Positions 24,301 through 37,200 of a stretch of DNA of 64,000 nucleotides are shown here, piece after piece. The stretch spans positions 1-64,000 of the forward strand of contig LPNZ01008239.1 of assembly GCA_001655205.1 (NCBI GenBank), in the 5' to 3' direction. This stretch comes from Lenisia limosa. Its lineage: Eukaryota; Breviatea. Positions within the stretch are counted from its first letter, which is position 1; each line of letters opens with the position of its first letter. The translations under genes were made by a program, and so were the position numbers. The notes below the pieces were generated by a model. That model was not told where the DNA came from and ran no database searches. It saw only the letters and a list, made by a program, of their open reading frames with translations.

Positions 24301-27300
24301 AAGTTCCCTCAAACCGAAAGTTTGCCAAAATGCTCTGATCTGTCCAGGCAGGGACTTGAGAACGGACGATACCGCCACCAGTTCGTAACCCTGGTCAAGG
24401 TCCAAAGCGTTCTGGGGGGGGGGGTGAATGGCTGTATCTGGGTGCTGTTTGTAAAGGACGGAGAGGAAGCGATATAATAGAAATAGCATACCAAAGGCGC
24501 AATGACGCGAGAAGGCGGAACACAATGAGTGTCCATCATTTCATCGGTCCAGAGCCGGCTGCCGTAGTGCTCCGAGCAACTTGCTTCCTCCATGGTAACT
24601 GCCTGTCGGAGTGTCTGGAAAATGCACCCCGTGCCGGCCTGTTCTGAGGCCTCTATCGGGTCGTCGGCCATGAGGCGCAGCAGGAAGGAGAGCATTTTTG
24701 AGGACCTGCCAGAGTCACATGGAGGGCTGATAAGGGCAAATACCATCCCTAAAAAGCAAACGCAATGAAAGTGGAAGGCTCTTTCGAGGGCACAAATGAG
24801 CCGTCAGGTCCGGAGGCGATGACCTTCTGTGAAATCCGAAGAACCAGTTCCTAGGAAGTCAGCTCAAAACAACAGTGAAGAAATCAGAAACGGCTAAGCA
24901 TCATCACTATCATCGAACCTTCCATGCAAGTAGCCCATTGAGAGAGGACCGGATCTTTTCAAAGGATGGGAAGATTTTGTCGAAGAATTCTGGGGTCGCA
25001 ATCGGGATATGAAGAGACAAAAGGTCGAAGAACGTCTAAATTGATCAGCAGCGTAATATCAACGAAAAAAGAAGTGGCAGTTTACCCACATCAACAAGGG
25101 AGGAATAGCCGGATTGGTCAGCCTTTCGGCCCTTTTCGGTCATTTTATCAACAGTTGCAGCAATGATTTGTCCAATACTGATGATCACATACTCCCTGGA
25201 TAACATAAGTGGAGGATACTGTTAAACGAGAAATCATCTTCATTCCTACTTGTGCTCATCAGCAACTCTGAGATCATAGATCATGGACATGAACTCACGC
25301 ACAACCTCGATAAGCTTCGGCTGCTTTGCCATTTGGGCAACATCCTGGGGGGGGAGGTTACGTTTCCTTATGCCAAATTATCATATTACGCTTGACAGAC
25401 TCAACAATGTACAAAAAGATAGACAAGAATAGGAGATGTACAATAAGAGCTGACGCTTACAAATTTGAAAAGACAGGTCATTAGGCATTCCAATGACTGG
25501 GTAGCACAAGAAAGCCATTGTGTAACCTCAAAACCAAAGCCAGACTAAAACTTATCAAAAACGGAACTGAGGGGAGAATAGCACAGCAAAATTGGGTAAA
25601 ATAACCACTATTATCATTGCTTTTTCTTTGAAAAGAGAAAATTGGTGATAATAAATGATGATACTTTGAACCATTAGATAATGAGTACAAGAAGCCGGAA
25701 CAAAAGCAAAGATATTACCGCTATTTGCTGGGGTAGTAATATTGAGTGGTTCCTGATTTCTATATATGTAGTTCCAACCTTAATCAGCTTGAGAAGAGCT
25801 TCAATAGCAGTACGAATTGCCTACATTAATAAATTGGCCTGAAACTTCATTGCTTTAATAATACATATATCATATCATAGTATATCATATTTAGTGTTTC
25901 CCCCAATAAAACATTACCAACCTGTGGGTATGACGGGGAGAAGAGACAGAGAATAGTAAGTCCGCGACGGGCCACCTCCAAGTCAGTGAACAGGACCTCA
26001 CGTAGAACGGGGTTGCTCACAAGGGCTGACAACAGCCTGAATGGTCAAAAAATTGCTTTGTTGCCCAAAGAGAGGCGCTTGAGCTTACATCACAACTTGA
26101 GGCTGAATGGAAGGAACTATGAAGGCGGAACTCAGGCCAATGTTTGGGGGAGTAAGATGATCCATTGGCAAAAGGCAAACATCAAGAGCGGGATACAACT
26201 CTTTCATAATCTGAATACATCAAAAGGGGTCTCCAACAGGTGCAGAATAACACAAGCACATACACTGTTAAAAGTCAGGTCAATCCAAAGCTCCTTGCAC
26301 TGTGCCGTTTCTTAAGGGTGAGTAAAATAATTACAATAAGCAAATTGGTAGTGAGGGGGGGGGGGAGCAAACAAATGTAGTTTTTTGTGGTTTATTCACT
26401 CCCTTGGATTTCTATGATTTTCAAGTGATTCCCCCACGAAGCTTACTGAGGAATTTATCGAAGATGTTCCAAAGCTCAATGACCTCCTCTCTTTGGACTA
26501 CTGCCGAAGGACGGGGGACCAGAGGCTGTGCTGTGGATGGTGATTGGAGCAAAACAAAGGGAATATGAGGGTTATAAGGGTGATTGGAGCAAAGCAAAGG
26601 GAATATGAGGGTTATAAGGGTGATTATACTATGTTGACCTATTGGAAAGGGGGAAGAACATCATGTTAGGAATAACCCACAGGAGGAACGCTGGGCGACT
26701 TAGTCCGATCCTCGATAAATATTGACACATCTCAGACCCTCTTACGTTGGTCTCCGTCAGCCTCATTCTCGAGCAGGACAAATCGGAGGGCGTTCTCTGC
26801 CTGTTTGTCAACTCCAGTACCGACAAGATCTACAATGTCAATGCTAAGGGTGAGAGATTGAGCATATTAGCTGTTTGCATCTTCTACAAATAGATACTCA
26901 ATTTGGCATTATTGTAGAAAGATACCGATGTATTTGCAGAGGAGTTCAAGGCCTGCGTTACGAACGACACTGATGTTGCGCGCAGAAACTAATTTACAGA
27001 GTACTGTAACTAATGCTCGCGACTAAGATTGTCATTTCCAGCCTCAAATATGAGCCTACAAACACAAAAGGAATGAATGCAACAACTTTACTTTGATGAA
27101 CGCATCTTAAGCTACTCGTGTACTAACCTGCCATTTTTTCGCAATAAGATCAGGTAACTTCTCAAAAAGCATTGTAAGGATCTTTAAGGCGTTTATGAAC
27201 TCCTGGATCTGAAGACATAATGAGAAAACATGAATCCCAAGTGGAGAAACAAGAACTCTCCACAAACAGCCGAGGAACTGGGCGGCTTCGCCTTTGGCGC

Positions 27301-27561
27301 ATTGATTCCAAACTCCCAGTTGTTGAACCATGTGTGAAATACCTAGAATGTGAGAAGAAAGGCAAGAAAAAAGGATTCCGACAGAGAAGATTTGGAAAGA
27401 GTGGTTGCTGTAGAGCGAATTCAGATCTGGTGATGAATCTAGATTGTTAATTGATTGAACGGACAAAGCAGTCTCGTACCAAGGTATTGAAGAAGATACT
27501 TAAGCCGCTTCTCGGGCTTAACCGAGACATCAAGGAACTTATCCAGTTTTTTACTTGCCAT
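18341..27561 (-). CDS. RALGAPA: RalGAP-alpha/tuberin-like Rap/Ran-GAP protein
   Basis: RalGAP complexes switch off Ral GTPases in vesicle traffic and TOR-linked signalling. The start is the ATG at 27561 (MASKKLDKFLDVSVKPEKRL), which resembles the RalGAP-alpha N-terminus, followed by FINALKILTMLFEKLPDLIAK and a helical-repeat body (LFTDLEVARRGLTILCLF, PKLIEVVREFMSMIYDLR, SSKMLSFLLRLMADDP). The C-terminal GAP domain is clear: FMDSLGWPVDVGRHTGFLGG (about 19205-19300), MFHIVTSMPTS, then KRHVGNDIAHIIYSEH and TITSQFNDAHIVV (about 18780-18930) with the GND box that supplies the catalytic Asn, and VPPVGPISGH. It ends in EEWYWEDNVVPQ with TAA at 18341-18343. Length (9.2 kb with at least 20 exons) fits a protein well over 1000 residues. 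Gaps at 19350, 20551, 22120 and 22582 fall inside, so some exons are missing. Tuberin is the alternative; spacing around the GND box favours RalGAP-alpha. Confidence 0.85.
22922..22998. repeat. Minisatellite, three units of 26-27 bp
   Basis: Three units beginning GATATTCGGC or GATATACGGC start at 22922, 22949 and 22975, each followed by TGAGAAAGACT. Intronic in the RalGAP-like gene, directly before the splice donor of the next exon. Confidence 0.9.
23963..24062. mobile_element. hAT-type MITE, copy B
   Basis: A 100-bp element with perfect 20-bp inverted repeats, GCTTCACTTCGGTTCAAAAA at 23968-23987 and its reverse complement at 24040-24059, flanked by a perfect 8-bp direct repeat AATTGGCA (23955-23962 and 24063-24070). 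The interior block TTTATCGAGAAATTCAGTCT is identical to copy A. It lies in an intron of the RalGAP-like gene. A possible fragment of the same family (TAGCTTCACTCCGAGCTCAA) lies about 70 bp to the left, near 23894. Confidence 0.88.
26541..26620. repeat. 40-bp tandem duplication
   Basis: Two 40-bp copies beginning TGATTGGAGCAAA start at 26541 and 26581 and differ at one base. Intronic in the RalGAP-like gene. Confidence 0.93.
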
Positions 27562-27871
27562 ACTGACGTATAACAAGTGAGAAACCCCGAATCAGCCCCG
27601 AATAGCCGAAAATTGGAAACTATATCTGGCAACTATCCGCTAACCGTCATTCAACTTTACTTATAAAACAGGTTTCCGCTAAAAAAACAGCCTTGATGAG
27701 CTAAACTAATAAATACAGTTAACTACCACTAAAAAATATTGTGTGCAATATTGTCTGTTTGACCTTTTTGACCTTAGAAAGATAACCTAACCGCTTCCTT
27801 CCTGAACCGGAACCTCGTCCCCTTTTCCGTGCTTTATCACGCTGGGAGGATAATTATTATTTTTTAATCCA
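27562..27871. promoter_or_regulatory. Divergent promoter region, RalGAP-like / STRAP
   Basis: About 310 bp separate the two divergent start codons, so both promoters and 5' leaders must fit here. The centre is AT-rich with no ORF. No known motif could be assigned. Confidence 0.5.
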
Positions 27872-30306
27872 ATGACAGAAGCTATCAGGCAGGTTTGCCA
27901 ATCACAGCATGATCATGGGTCATGCCACCCTTCTCCAATTGTTACCAATGCCATTCATCCTAACAATTAAACCACTGAAACTTCTAAGATAAATGTATTT
28001 GTGCTCACCCTTCAGGCTCCTTTGGTGTGTCCAGGGCACTCAAGACCAGTGGTTGACTTACAGGTAAACTGGGTATCACGTCTTTTGCATTCCTACTCAA
28101 ATGGGTTCTTACACTTATTGCCCCAGTTTTCGAAGCTCCTTCAGCCTGATGAGTTCTATTTGATTTCTGCATGCAAAGGTATGGTTGCAACTCTCTGGAA
28201 GCTCGGTTTTGGTGGTCCATTTCTGACACTGCAGATGGTAACCCTATGATCAGACATGGTGTGACCGGAGACTGGATCGGAACTTTCAAAGTGAGTTCCC
28301 TTTAATGCCAGTGGAAAATAGAAATGAGAGTGTTACAGCTATCATTCAACGTTGATTATAAACCTCTTTACTGATGTGACTCCAGGGCCATAAGGGGTGT
28401 GTTTGGGGCTCGCGCCTGAATCATGATGCTACAGTTGCCGCAACTGCCAGTGCCGACTTCACCTGGTAGGATGATTAAATACTTGGAACACAACTGAGCA
28501 AAAAAGACTTCAGTTTCCGCAGTTTTGGCGATTGTTACAAAGGACCAAATAGGAGTTTCTCTTTCAGAGTCCACAAGCAATATTTATATCAGACATTTCA
28601 GACTTTATTGTGTGGTCAACTTTTATATATATTGTAATTGAGTTATATATTATTTGTTTGTTTCATACATCCCCTTCTTGTTACACCGCTTACTTAACAG
28701 TAAAATCTGGAACGCTGTGTCTGGTGAATGCCTTCATACTTTCGAACACAATCACATTGTCCGTACGTGTAACTTCAACATGGTTTGGGGAGGGGGGTCT
28801 ACATTGTACCAGACAGAAATTTATCAGTAATCTCATTGACTTAGGGAGGAGACAAAGTGGTGACAGGAGGACATGAGAAACTAGTACGTGTGTTCGACAT
28901 CAACAAACCCGATAGTGAAGTTCTTTCAATGTAAGTTTGGAAGAGGTGCGTGCAAAAAGCTATTTTTACGAATTTGTGAGATGAAAACTGAACAAAATGC
29001 TGTCAATTTTCCCCTTCTTCAAGCGTTTTAATGATAGTTATCGATAGTACTATTAATTATGAATAATGGTGCTAAACTATGGGGTTATATCAATAAGAAA
29101 ATACTCAATGTTTATGGGGGTATTTGATTCACCCCCTTAGGCAAGGACATGAAAAGCCAATCAAAGCCCTGATGTTCACTTCCGAAAATAACATCATCTC
29201 TGCAGGAGATGATCCTTTCTTTGCGTAAGTCTTGCTCCATATCCTCATACCAGTATCATACTACCACCATTTTCCATCGCTCAGCGTTGATGAAATCTTG
29301 CTTCGTAAAATAACATGACTTCTGAGTTTCGCTCTTTTGTTATATCTTTTTAACATTTCTTTAATTATCGCCTCAACTCTCATTGTCTAGGATGTGGGAT
29401 ATCAGGACAGGGAAAATTGAAAGGAAAATCGAAACGGCCCCACTCTTGCACAGTGAGGGGTGCTTCTTGATAAGCTTTGGGATAAAGTTGTTGTCAGAAT
29501 GTCTTGAAAATGGTGGTTACTTTTTTTGCCTCGGTTGAAGGTTTAGTTCAACGCACATGGGATGAGAAGTCGATTGTAGTGGCACATGACACTGAGATTT
29601 CAGTTCTCAATTCCATCAGGTTTGTATTGCCTTATAATATTGCTGATAGTACATTGGGTGTCTATAGTTTTATTTGGTTAATAATGCTGGAAGTTAACTA
29701 CTTACCGGTGGAAGGTGATAGTTGATGAATTCAGTCTGGAAAAGGAACAGGCATGGAGTGTTGATGTACAATGCGAGGCCGCTGCTCTTTCTCCGGATAG
29801 GTTTGCTGGTAATTTACTTTTCTAAAAAGAAGCCGCTCTGACAAACCTTATCTTACAAACACTTTAGGAAAGAGTTCATCTGTGGAGGATCAGACTTCTA
29901 CGTGCATGTTTTCGACTCAACAACAGGGAAGGAAAGCCGTGAGGGGATGCATATCCTTGACTTGGTTATGAACCTAATATTCATTCCATGTAGAATGCCA
30001 CAAAGGTCACCATGGACCAGTGCATTGTATGCAGTATTCACCAGATGGGGAGATCTTCGCATCTGGGTTGGCTATCCCTTCAAGTATTTCTGACGTAATA
30101 TTTTAGATCAGAAGACGGAACCATTCGCCTTTGGCAGAGAACCCCTGGTACTTCATACGGATTATGGACTGGCATGGTAGGGGGGTCTTTTATATGATAT
30201 CTGTACATATCATATATGATATCATATGATAGTACTATATTAATTGTTTGAAGATCTCAAAAATAGGTATTGCCTGTCTCTAACCTTTCAGGAAAAGGTG
30301 GAGTAA
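27872..30306 (+). CDS. STRAP: STRAP/unrip-like WD40 protein
   Basis: STRAP (unrip) is a seven-bladed WD40 protein of the SMN/Gemin snRNP-assembly system. A small first exon (ATG at 27872, MTEAIRQ) splices to [16 protein letters not shown] (28015-28062), which matches the STRAP N-terminus closely. Then come [110 protein letters not shown] and [19 protein letters not shown]. The final exon supplies only EKVE and TAA at 30304-30306. The protein therefore ends soon after the last blade and lacks the acidic tail of about 30 residues in animal STRAP, unless another exon follows in the 500 bp downstream. About a dozen exons. Confidence 0.93.
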
Positions 30307-30827
30307 TTGTAATAGCTATTATACATGTAATTCTGATACAACAGGAGGCCATACTTCCCATTTCATCCCAATTATAAATATCATACTGTACATTACATTA
30401 CAAAAGGGGACTCCTCTATCACAACATGAGGTGGTGGGATCCTAGATTGATGAGATTGATGACCCAATGAATTGAATCCTGATAAGTCCGATTAACACTG
30501 ATATTCATCATTAATGCCTACGCTCTCATTGACGAATTCAAAAGTGAGCGCTTCGACTGGGATTGGTCTAAACTTGTAAGATTCTTTATTGGGAAAAAAT
30601 TAATTTGTTCCAAGCTATTTAGCCAAAAGATTTTGAACAGAAGACATTCAAAGAGATTCAATCTCACCCGAGTTCGACGCCAACGTTGCACTTGAACTGT
30701 GCAGCTGAAAGGTAAAGGAAGAATAATTGTGATCCAGTTCAATAATCACCAAGATAGCCTTTAGGTGAGGAATCCTGACAATGAGTAATACTCACATCAG
30801 AGTCAATAGCCCTCGTTTCCCCTCACC
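30307..30827. other. Convergent intergenic region after STRAP
   Basis: About 520 bp between two convergent stop codons, AT-rich, with short open stretches on both strands that look random. A distal STRAP exon cannot be excluded here. Confidence 0.4.
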
Positions 30828-33152
30828 CTAGCTTGGGAAGATGATGGTGTCGTAATATGTGACGGAGGAGGTCTGCGATATTGTTAAATATTGTACACTG
30901 ATAAAAGGGTATCCGGTGTCATACTCTTCTTCTTTTGTGGCCACAACGATGTACCGTTTGCAATGCGAAAAGCGGTGAAAAGGCACTTCTTCAGGGGCAG
31001 GCTAAAATATCAGGATTCGAGGTCAACCAAATCTTCCAAAACTATTGCAAAAATGACCATTAATTAGGCTATACAAACGTCACCAAAAGATACCCAACTG
31101 GAGGTTGGAAGAGCTCATCATCGTCATAATATGGTAATTCAGGCATTGGTGGAGGCTCAGGGGTGGCTGTCCTACTGCATGAGAAAAAAAATTATAATGT
31201 TGTTCTTGACAGATTAGTTTTTTCACAATCCTCCTACCTGTTTGTCATTTTGTGAGACTTTGGGGGAACAGGAGACTCAGTTCGTTGTACCGACGTAATG
31301 ATCGGTGTCACAGTACTGCTAGCTACGGCGTGAATTGCTTCATATAATACCTCATATCCACTTCGACAAGCCTCAATGATTCTCTGTTACAATGGGATAA
31401 ACCCTCGTGTACGAAAATCGGTCATTTATCATCACAAGTGGATATGGGTTAACAAATGATATACTATACTATATTATAGTAGATACTAGTACTAATAGAT
31501 ATTATATGTTATAAAAAGTAGCTATATGATATGTTTTACATAAGTTTTAGCTGTGAGTCGTTTGTAAGCTGCCCTTAAAACAATTTCGTAATAAATCTAT
31601 AAAGCAACCCGTACTTGTTTTCTTAAAAGGTGTGGAAGGCGAAGAAGAACCTCTTGCAACTCGGACACTACAGTATAAAGGTTTCAACAAGAAGGCCCTT
31701 GAGACCCAGAGTGGACTTACCTGTAGGGTTGGGCAGGCTCTTTTCCAAGAAGGTTTGACATGAGAGGGGATGTTTGATGGAATGACTTAAAAAATTAAAA
31801 GCTTGGAACAATAAAATGATAACGATAACAGTACTACCTTGATAATAGACGCCCCTGGTTTCTTTCTAGTAATAACAACCTCTTTGTCTCGATATAAATC
31901 GCGAAGTTTTGGAATTTCTGGCTCACCTGAAAAGACTAAGACCACACACCATAACTTGATTACAATCGATCTTTATTAACTTAAATGAATTGTATTTCAC
32001 CATCAACCCCTTCTTCCTTCCCACTTTCTGAAGCAGATTGTCTCGTGTTGATGTTGAAAGTATCCGACCTAAGAACCCTACCAATTTCCTGTGTTGTTAA
32101 ACTGAAAAAAACTTAAAAGAAATTAAGACTATTTTTACTGCTACATCGTCTCACCTGTGTCAAATCGTTCCAACTTCGTCGTGGAAAGGCTGCAAAGGAA
32201 ACATGGCACATCATATTATGTACTGTCTGAAGGTAATAAGCAACTGAAAAAAGCACAATCCCAAAAATGACCAAGTTGGACTCCAATATACAAACCTCAA
32301 AAAAGAGCCGATCTAAAAGGTTAGAAGCAAGAGAACAAGCTCATTGCACAAACCTTCCACTATATGCCGTGGTTTTGAAAAATGGATAATAATGTGTCCA
32401 TAAAAGTAAGCCAGTTCTCTGCTGAAACGTTCAACATCTCCTTCTGCTTCTTCTCTGAAACGAGTATTAAGATATTTTGAATACTGCTATAATATGAGAC
32501 AACTATTTTGGTTCAAGACAATAAGCTGTTGTCTTGTCGATTTCCCACTCTGAGGCATGTCCAAGTTGAAGTATCGCTCCAAGGTAAAAGAGCCCACTCC
32601 AAAGAAATTCATGACTAAGAGAAGTGAATACCGAAAATGCCTTCAGAACGATACTCTGAACACCATTCAGAGTCGTCCCTACCAGAGCGTTGTTCTCGTA
32701 AAACTCTCAAAAGGGCCTCTTTTAGCGTCACTTGGCATGAACATTAACGACCGGGCTGATTGGTTATTAATCCAGATCAATAGATCAATACTCACTAATA
32801 ACTGCTGCCATATTGAATGAAGGGCTCTCAACATAAGGTGACCCCTGGGTAGCCGCTACTATTGATGAGCGTCTGGTTCGCCTGAATGGTTATCTCTGTC
32901 GGTTTCTTTTCACCTAAAAAAAGAAGAATCTCTTCGATGAAGTAATAGTTTCCAGACCAAAGCGTGAGTACAAGACAAAAAGATATGATATCATAGCATA
33001 TGTAGGTTTGCCTCGGTTAAAAAGACTGATTAAACATTGAGGCTTAACGAGTACTTCTCAAGACAGTCTTTTTTAGAATGATATCAAATTTACTGAAGAG
33101 ATGCCAACATTTGAGGAGTGGGTGCGGAAAGAGACGACCGTCTTGTTGCCAT
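30828..33152 (-). CDS. Unidentified conserved-looking protein
   Basis: I do not recognise this protein. The likely start is the ATG at 33152 (MATRRSSLSAPTPQMLASL). In-phase exon chains include FNMAAVIMTLKEALLRVLRE, MNFFGVGSFTLERYFNLDMP, KKQKEMLNVSAENWLTFMDT (about 32345-32820), then FPRRSWNDLTQEIGRVLRSD, GEPEIPKLRDLYRDKEVVIT (about 31840-32200), RIIEACRSGYEVLYEAIHAV (about 31300-31385), a Pro-rich acidic stretch TATPEPPPMPELPYYDDDEL (about 31095-31175) and VPFHRFSHCKRYIVV near the end. The TAG at 30828-30830 is the most likely stop. An alternative frame is also open through part of 32550-32700, so the middle is uncertain. The composition suggests a soluble, mostly helical protein with a disordered Pro-rich region. 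No domain assigned. Confidence 0.5.
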
Positions 33153-34228
33153 TCTAGGAGGCTGTAGGGCCTACTGCATTAATATGTGTGTCAAGAGCAA
33201 TTATCCAAAACACCACCAAAGATTGTTATTCTTCTAGCTTTTGTCTTCCCCAAGTTACATCGATAAAAATACAAAGGTACTAAAATTATTACATGCTGGA
33301 ACCAAGGAGGAGTATTACGCCTCCTAGCTGGAACAGCTTAGAGTTTAAACGCCCGACCATTCCTGCCACGGTATTTCAAAAGCTAAACTCACATTTGATG
33401 TCAGAGGCGAATCCATCTGATTGTCCAAGTCCAGGGTTTGCAAAGAAGACCGGCGAGGCGTTGACGCCTGGTTGGTCAATTGGGAACAACACTTGGTGAA
33501 ATCTACAAAAATGACCCAGGGCGGAGTATGCACTTACCGCCAACACCACTTCACTCAAAACCTCAATCTGAAGTCCTCCAGGTGAGACCCCCCTTCCTCC
33601 CACAAGGCCCACCACTCAACAACAGACCCCCCTTCCTCCCACAANNNNNNNNNNNNNNNNNNNNNNNNNNNNNNNNNNNNNNNNNNNNNNNNNNNNNNNN
33701 NNNNNNNNNNNNNNNNNNNNNNNNNGCGGTGTTGTTACCTCAACAACAGACGAAAGTGGTTCAACTCGAAATGAAGAAGTCCCCATGCTTAATGACTAAA
33801 GTTGATTATAACATAAGAATATTTCACCATCCTCATTTTGCTGAAGACTTTTTTATTGAAGAATACAAACAACCACCAACTGAAGCTGAAGGGGGGGTAC
33901 TGTGCTTTTCTTGATCTTGTTTGTATCGCTGGTTTGCACGTGTGATTAGGGTAGGTGGAGTCTGGATGGGAGAGCCACTCCTTAGTGTGCCCTTAGTCCA
34001 CCCTGAGTCAATTATTAGTTATTTCACTATTTCACTGTCGTTTCACTGTGATTTGATTGGTTAGCGTTGGGTTAGCGGGGGGGGGCAAGCATTTATCAAT
34101 TTTTTTCGAAGAGTATCGAAAAGTTTCGATGGGTGTACAATATAAATACCGCATGGTTGTTTTTTAAAACGCCGGAGGAAATTGTTTCCGTGAACAAAAA
34201 CAACAACAAAAGAACAAAAGAGTAAATT
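33153..34228. other. Divergent intergenic region with possible + strand exons
   Basis: Just over 1 kb between the unidentified minus gene and the SH3 gene, with a gap at 33645-33725. On the + strand a chain of open segments (SITPPSWNSLEFKRP at about 33310, ANPSDCPSPGFAKKTGEALT at about 33410, MHLPPTPLHSKPQSEVLQ at about 33528, DESGSTRNEEVPMLND near 33748-33800) is bounded by plausible GT-AG sites. This could be a short Pro/Ser-rich gene or a 5' part of the neighbour; I cannot decide. Confidence 0.35.
33586..33644. repeat. 39-bp-period tandem repeat cut by a gap
   Basis: GACCCCCCTTCCTCCCACAA occurs at 33586-33605 and 33625-33644, 39 bp apart, immediately before the gap at 33645. The gap probably replaces further copies. 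Confidence 0.85.
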
Positions 34229-37200
34229 ATGGGGGATGCAGAGCCACGTGAATTGAGCAAGCCTTTCTGGGTAAATGGGCTTATTTGCAAACATACGAGA
34301 AATTTGGAGAATACAAGTGTAATTAATGATTAGGTTGTTGCTAAGCATCGCTTTGAAGCCCAGGAAGATAGCGATTTACCTTTTGTGAAGGGTGATCACA
34401 TCCTTGTTACCCATGAAATTGACACAGGTTGGTATAATCATGCGGAATCTGTGCTCAGAACAAATAAGTATGGAGAGTTTGGAATCTCAAGATTCCTTCA
34501 ATCAATTTTGCCTCTCCTCCCTTCCCTAGCTCTGATATATCGTGGATATACCTGTCTTTCAGTCTGTTTTTACATAACTTTTATTCTGTGCTCTTTCATG
34601 TCTATCCCCTGTCCAGTGTCGTCACCCTTTTGCTTTCCTCTCTTCTTTTATGGACAGAATGGCAAAAATGAAGAGATTAATTATCATTGGCTATTCATAA
34701 AGTATTTCAAGTTTTTTGAATATCAAAGTATAAAATTTCAGTTCTTTTTAATTTGATTGTCAAATCCGCGTTTACCCCTTAGAGTGGAGTTTGGGCACTT
34801 TGAATGGCAAATCCGGTCAGATTCCAATGAACTATGTTGAAAAAGTGGTTGATGGAAACAGCATTGAAGCGGGCACCAAGGTTAGTGAGAATAAAGGCTT
34901 GTAAGAGATTGATCTCCACAGTTACGAGCGTTATATGACTTCGATGTGCAAGAAGACGACGATCTTGGGTTCAGTGAGGGCCAGATTATCGAGGTCATCA
35001 CATCGGACGGTGACTGGTGGACTGGCAAGGTTGATGGCAAAGAAGGCAAATTCCCCTCAAGTGGGTGTTGCATTGTCTTTTCTGTTTTTAACTTTTAGAC
35101 TATGTTCGCGAACTCGAAGAAGGAGAGGTCGGTTTCATTGTGTTGCACTTTTGTTGTTTTGTGTTTTCGCCTCAGATAGTGGTTGTCCCAAAAAACATAT
35201 TTTTCTTCAGCCATTGTTTTTTTTCTAAGTCCTCAAAGTCACGATTTTAGCTGACAGCTGATGCAACTAAGAAATCATGCGCTCCTCTTCCCCCCAAAGT
35301 AGGAGTGCTATATTTGTTGATTACTAAAACCAAGGCTACTTTTAACGTGAAAATATATCATATAGTATATGATATATGTATATGATATGTATAATATATA
35401 TATATCATATATATATATATGAAATAACAATTCCCGAATATGTTTTTTTTTTTTTTTTTTTTAACTGATCTTTGGGTATTANNNNNNNNNNNNNNNNNNN
35501 NNNNNNNNNNNNNNNNNNNNNNNNNNNNNNNNNNNNNNNNNNNNNNNNNNNNNNNNNNNNNNCAGGTGGACCGAAGCGATTAGAGGCTCAAATATACTTT
35601 TAAAATCGCAGAACATAACTAAACTCCAAGTTTTGATAATTCAATATGGTTATATTATAGACCCAAATGTCAGCTTGCTATTAATGTAACCGTGTTACGC
35701 TGTTATTCTCCTCAGGCTAACCCTCCTGCTTTCAAGCCTGGTGATTACATTTCTGTAACTAAAGACTATGAAGGACAAAGTAGGTGTAACTAACATTTTG
35801 TTCAAATCAATGGTTGGGCTCAAATGTTTAGAGTCAGATGAGCTTTCCATGACCAAAGGAGATGAAGCCCAGATCCTCACTGTTCGTATGTTGGGTAGTG
35901 GGAAGAACCATATGCTGAGTTGGGAGGGAACATATTGATAATTACCATGTTATTTAAAACTACAATGTCAGCAATTACCCTTCCAGAAGGTGACTGGTTG
36001 ATGTTGACCTTTAAGGGTCGAGAAGGACTCTTCCCCACCACCCACATTATCAACCGTTTGTTTGGTTTGGGCGTTGGAAGGACTTTTAATTCAGAATATT
36101 AACTAGTTTAGGCAAGGACCTTCCGGTCGAGGAAGAAAAACCTGTTGAGCCTCTTCCTGAAGAAGACGTAAGCCTCAGCCAGAATGATCAAAGTTTATCC
36201 CTTTAGTCCACTGAACAGTTCTTTGTTGAACCAGAAGAGACCAAGTAGGCTGTTGTGGTATTTCTTTGCGACTCTTTTACCTTGGTAATTACCCCCAGAC
36301 CTGAAGAGCCTGTTGTTGCCGTGGATGACGGGAGGATTGCGGAGCTACAGGCCTCAAACGCTACCCTCCAGGAACAGGTTAAGACCGCTGAGGTGGGCTT
36401 GCTTTGACTACTGGCAGGGATTTTGTGATAAATTTAGATCCTATCTTGGTGTTTTGTTATAATTTTCGTTCTTACAACCCTAGGCTGCCTTGGCAGCATC
36501 GTCAGAAGAAGTTACCTCAGCTAGAGCCGACTTGGATCAGACTAAAACGGAACTGCAATCCACCGCCGCCGTATGTCGGAGTTCAACGGGCTACTTTCTG
36601 CATCCATGCTAATGCTGTTCTAGGACCTGGAGGCAAAAATGACCGAACTCAGCAGCAAGGCTGACGATATCGAGGCTTTGACCAAACAGGTGGAAAGTGT
36701 ATCGCGGAAACTCGAAGCAAAAGAGGCTGAAGTGGAACAAAAGGAAAACGAGAGACTTGACGCAACTGAGGAAGCACAAACCGCCAAAAACGAAGTCTGC
36801 CTTCTAGGGTGTCAAAATGCAATGCGCAGTGACTAATAATGCAGACTGAGGCCATGCGCGCTGAGCGTGATGAAGCGGTCCATGCCAGGGCCGCAGCCGA
36901 GGATGAACTTAAATCCGCGGGTGCTGCTGCTGAAGGGTGGGTAAAGGGAGATTCCTTAAATCCTAAAAAAAATAATCATAAACAAGCAAAAACACTCAAG
37001 GAAGGGTTCAAAAACGGGTAGTGTCTCTTGAATTCATGCTAAAATAACCATGCAGCACACAAGCCCTGGTTGATGAGCTGAACACCGAGCAAAGTGCCCA
37101 TCAAGAAACCAGTGTTGCCCTCCAAAATATCACCCAGGAGAAAAAGGTCCTTGAAGATCAGGTTGGTACCCTTCTTGCTGTTGTGATCTTTTCTACAATT

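Noticed and set aside
32557-32820. + strand ORF of 87 residues starting MSKLKYRSKVKEPTP
   Set aside because: It overlaps minus-strand exons that splice in phase (MNFFGVGSFTLERYF). Its lysine-rich composition looks like antisense of Phe/Leu-rich coding sequence.
33100-33158. + strand segment reading EEMPTFEEWVRKETTVLLPF with stop
   Set aside because: Attractive as a C-terminal exon, but no upstream + strand exons join to it. The minus strand offers an ATG start (MATRRSSLSAPTPQ) exactly here, consistent with the gene that follows.
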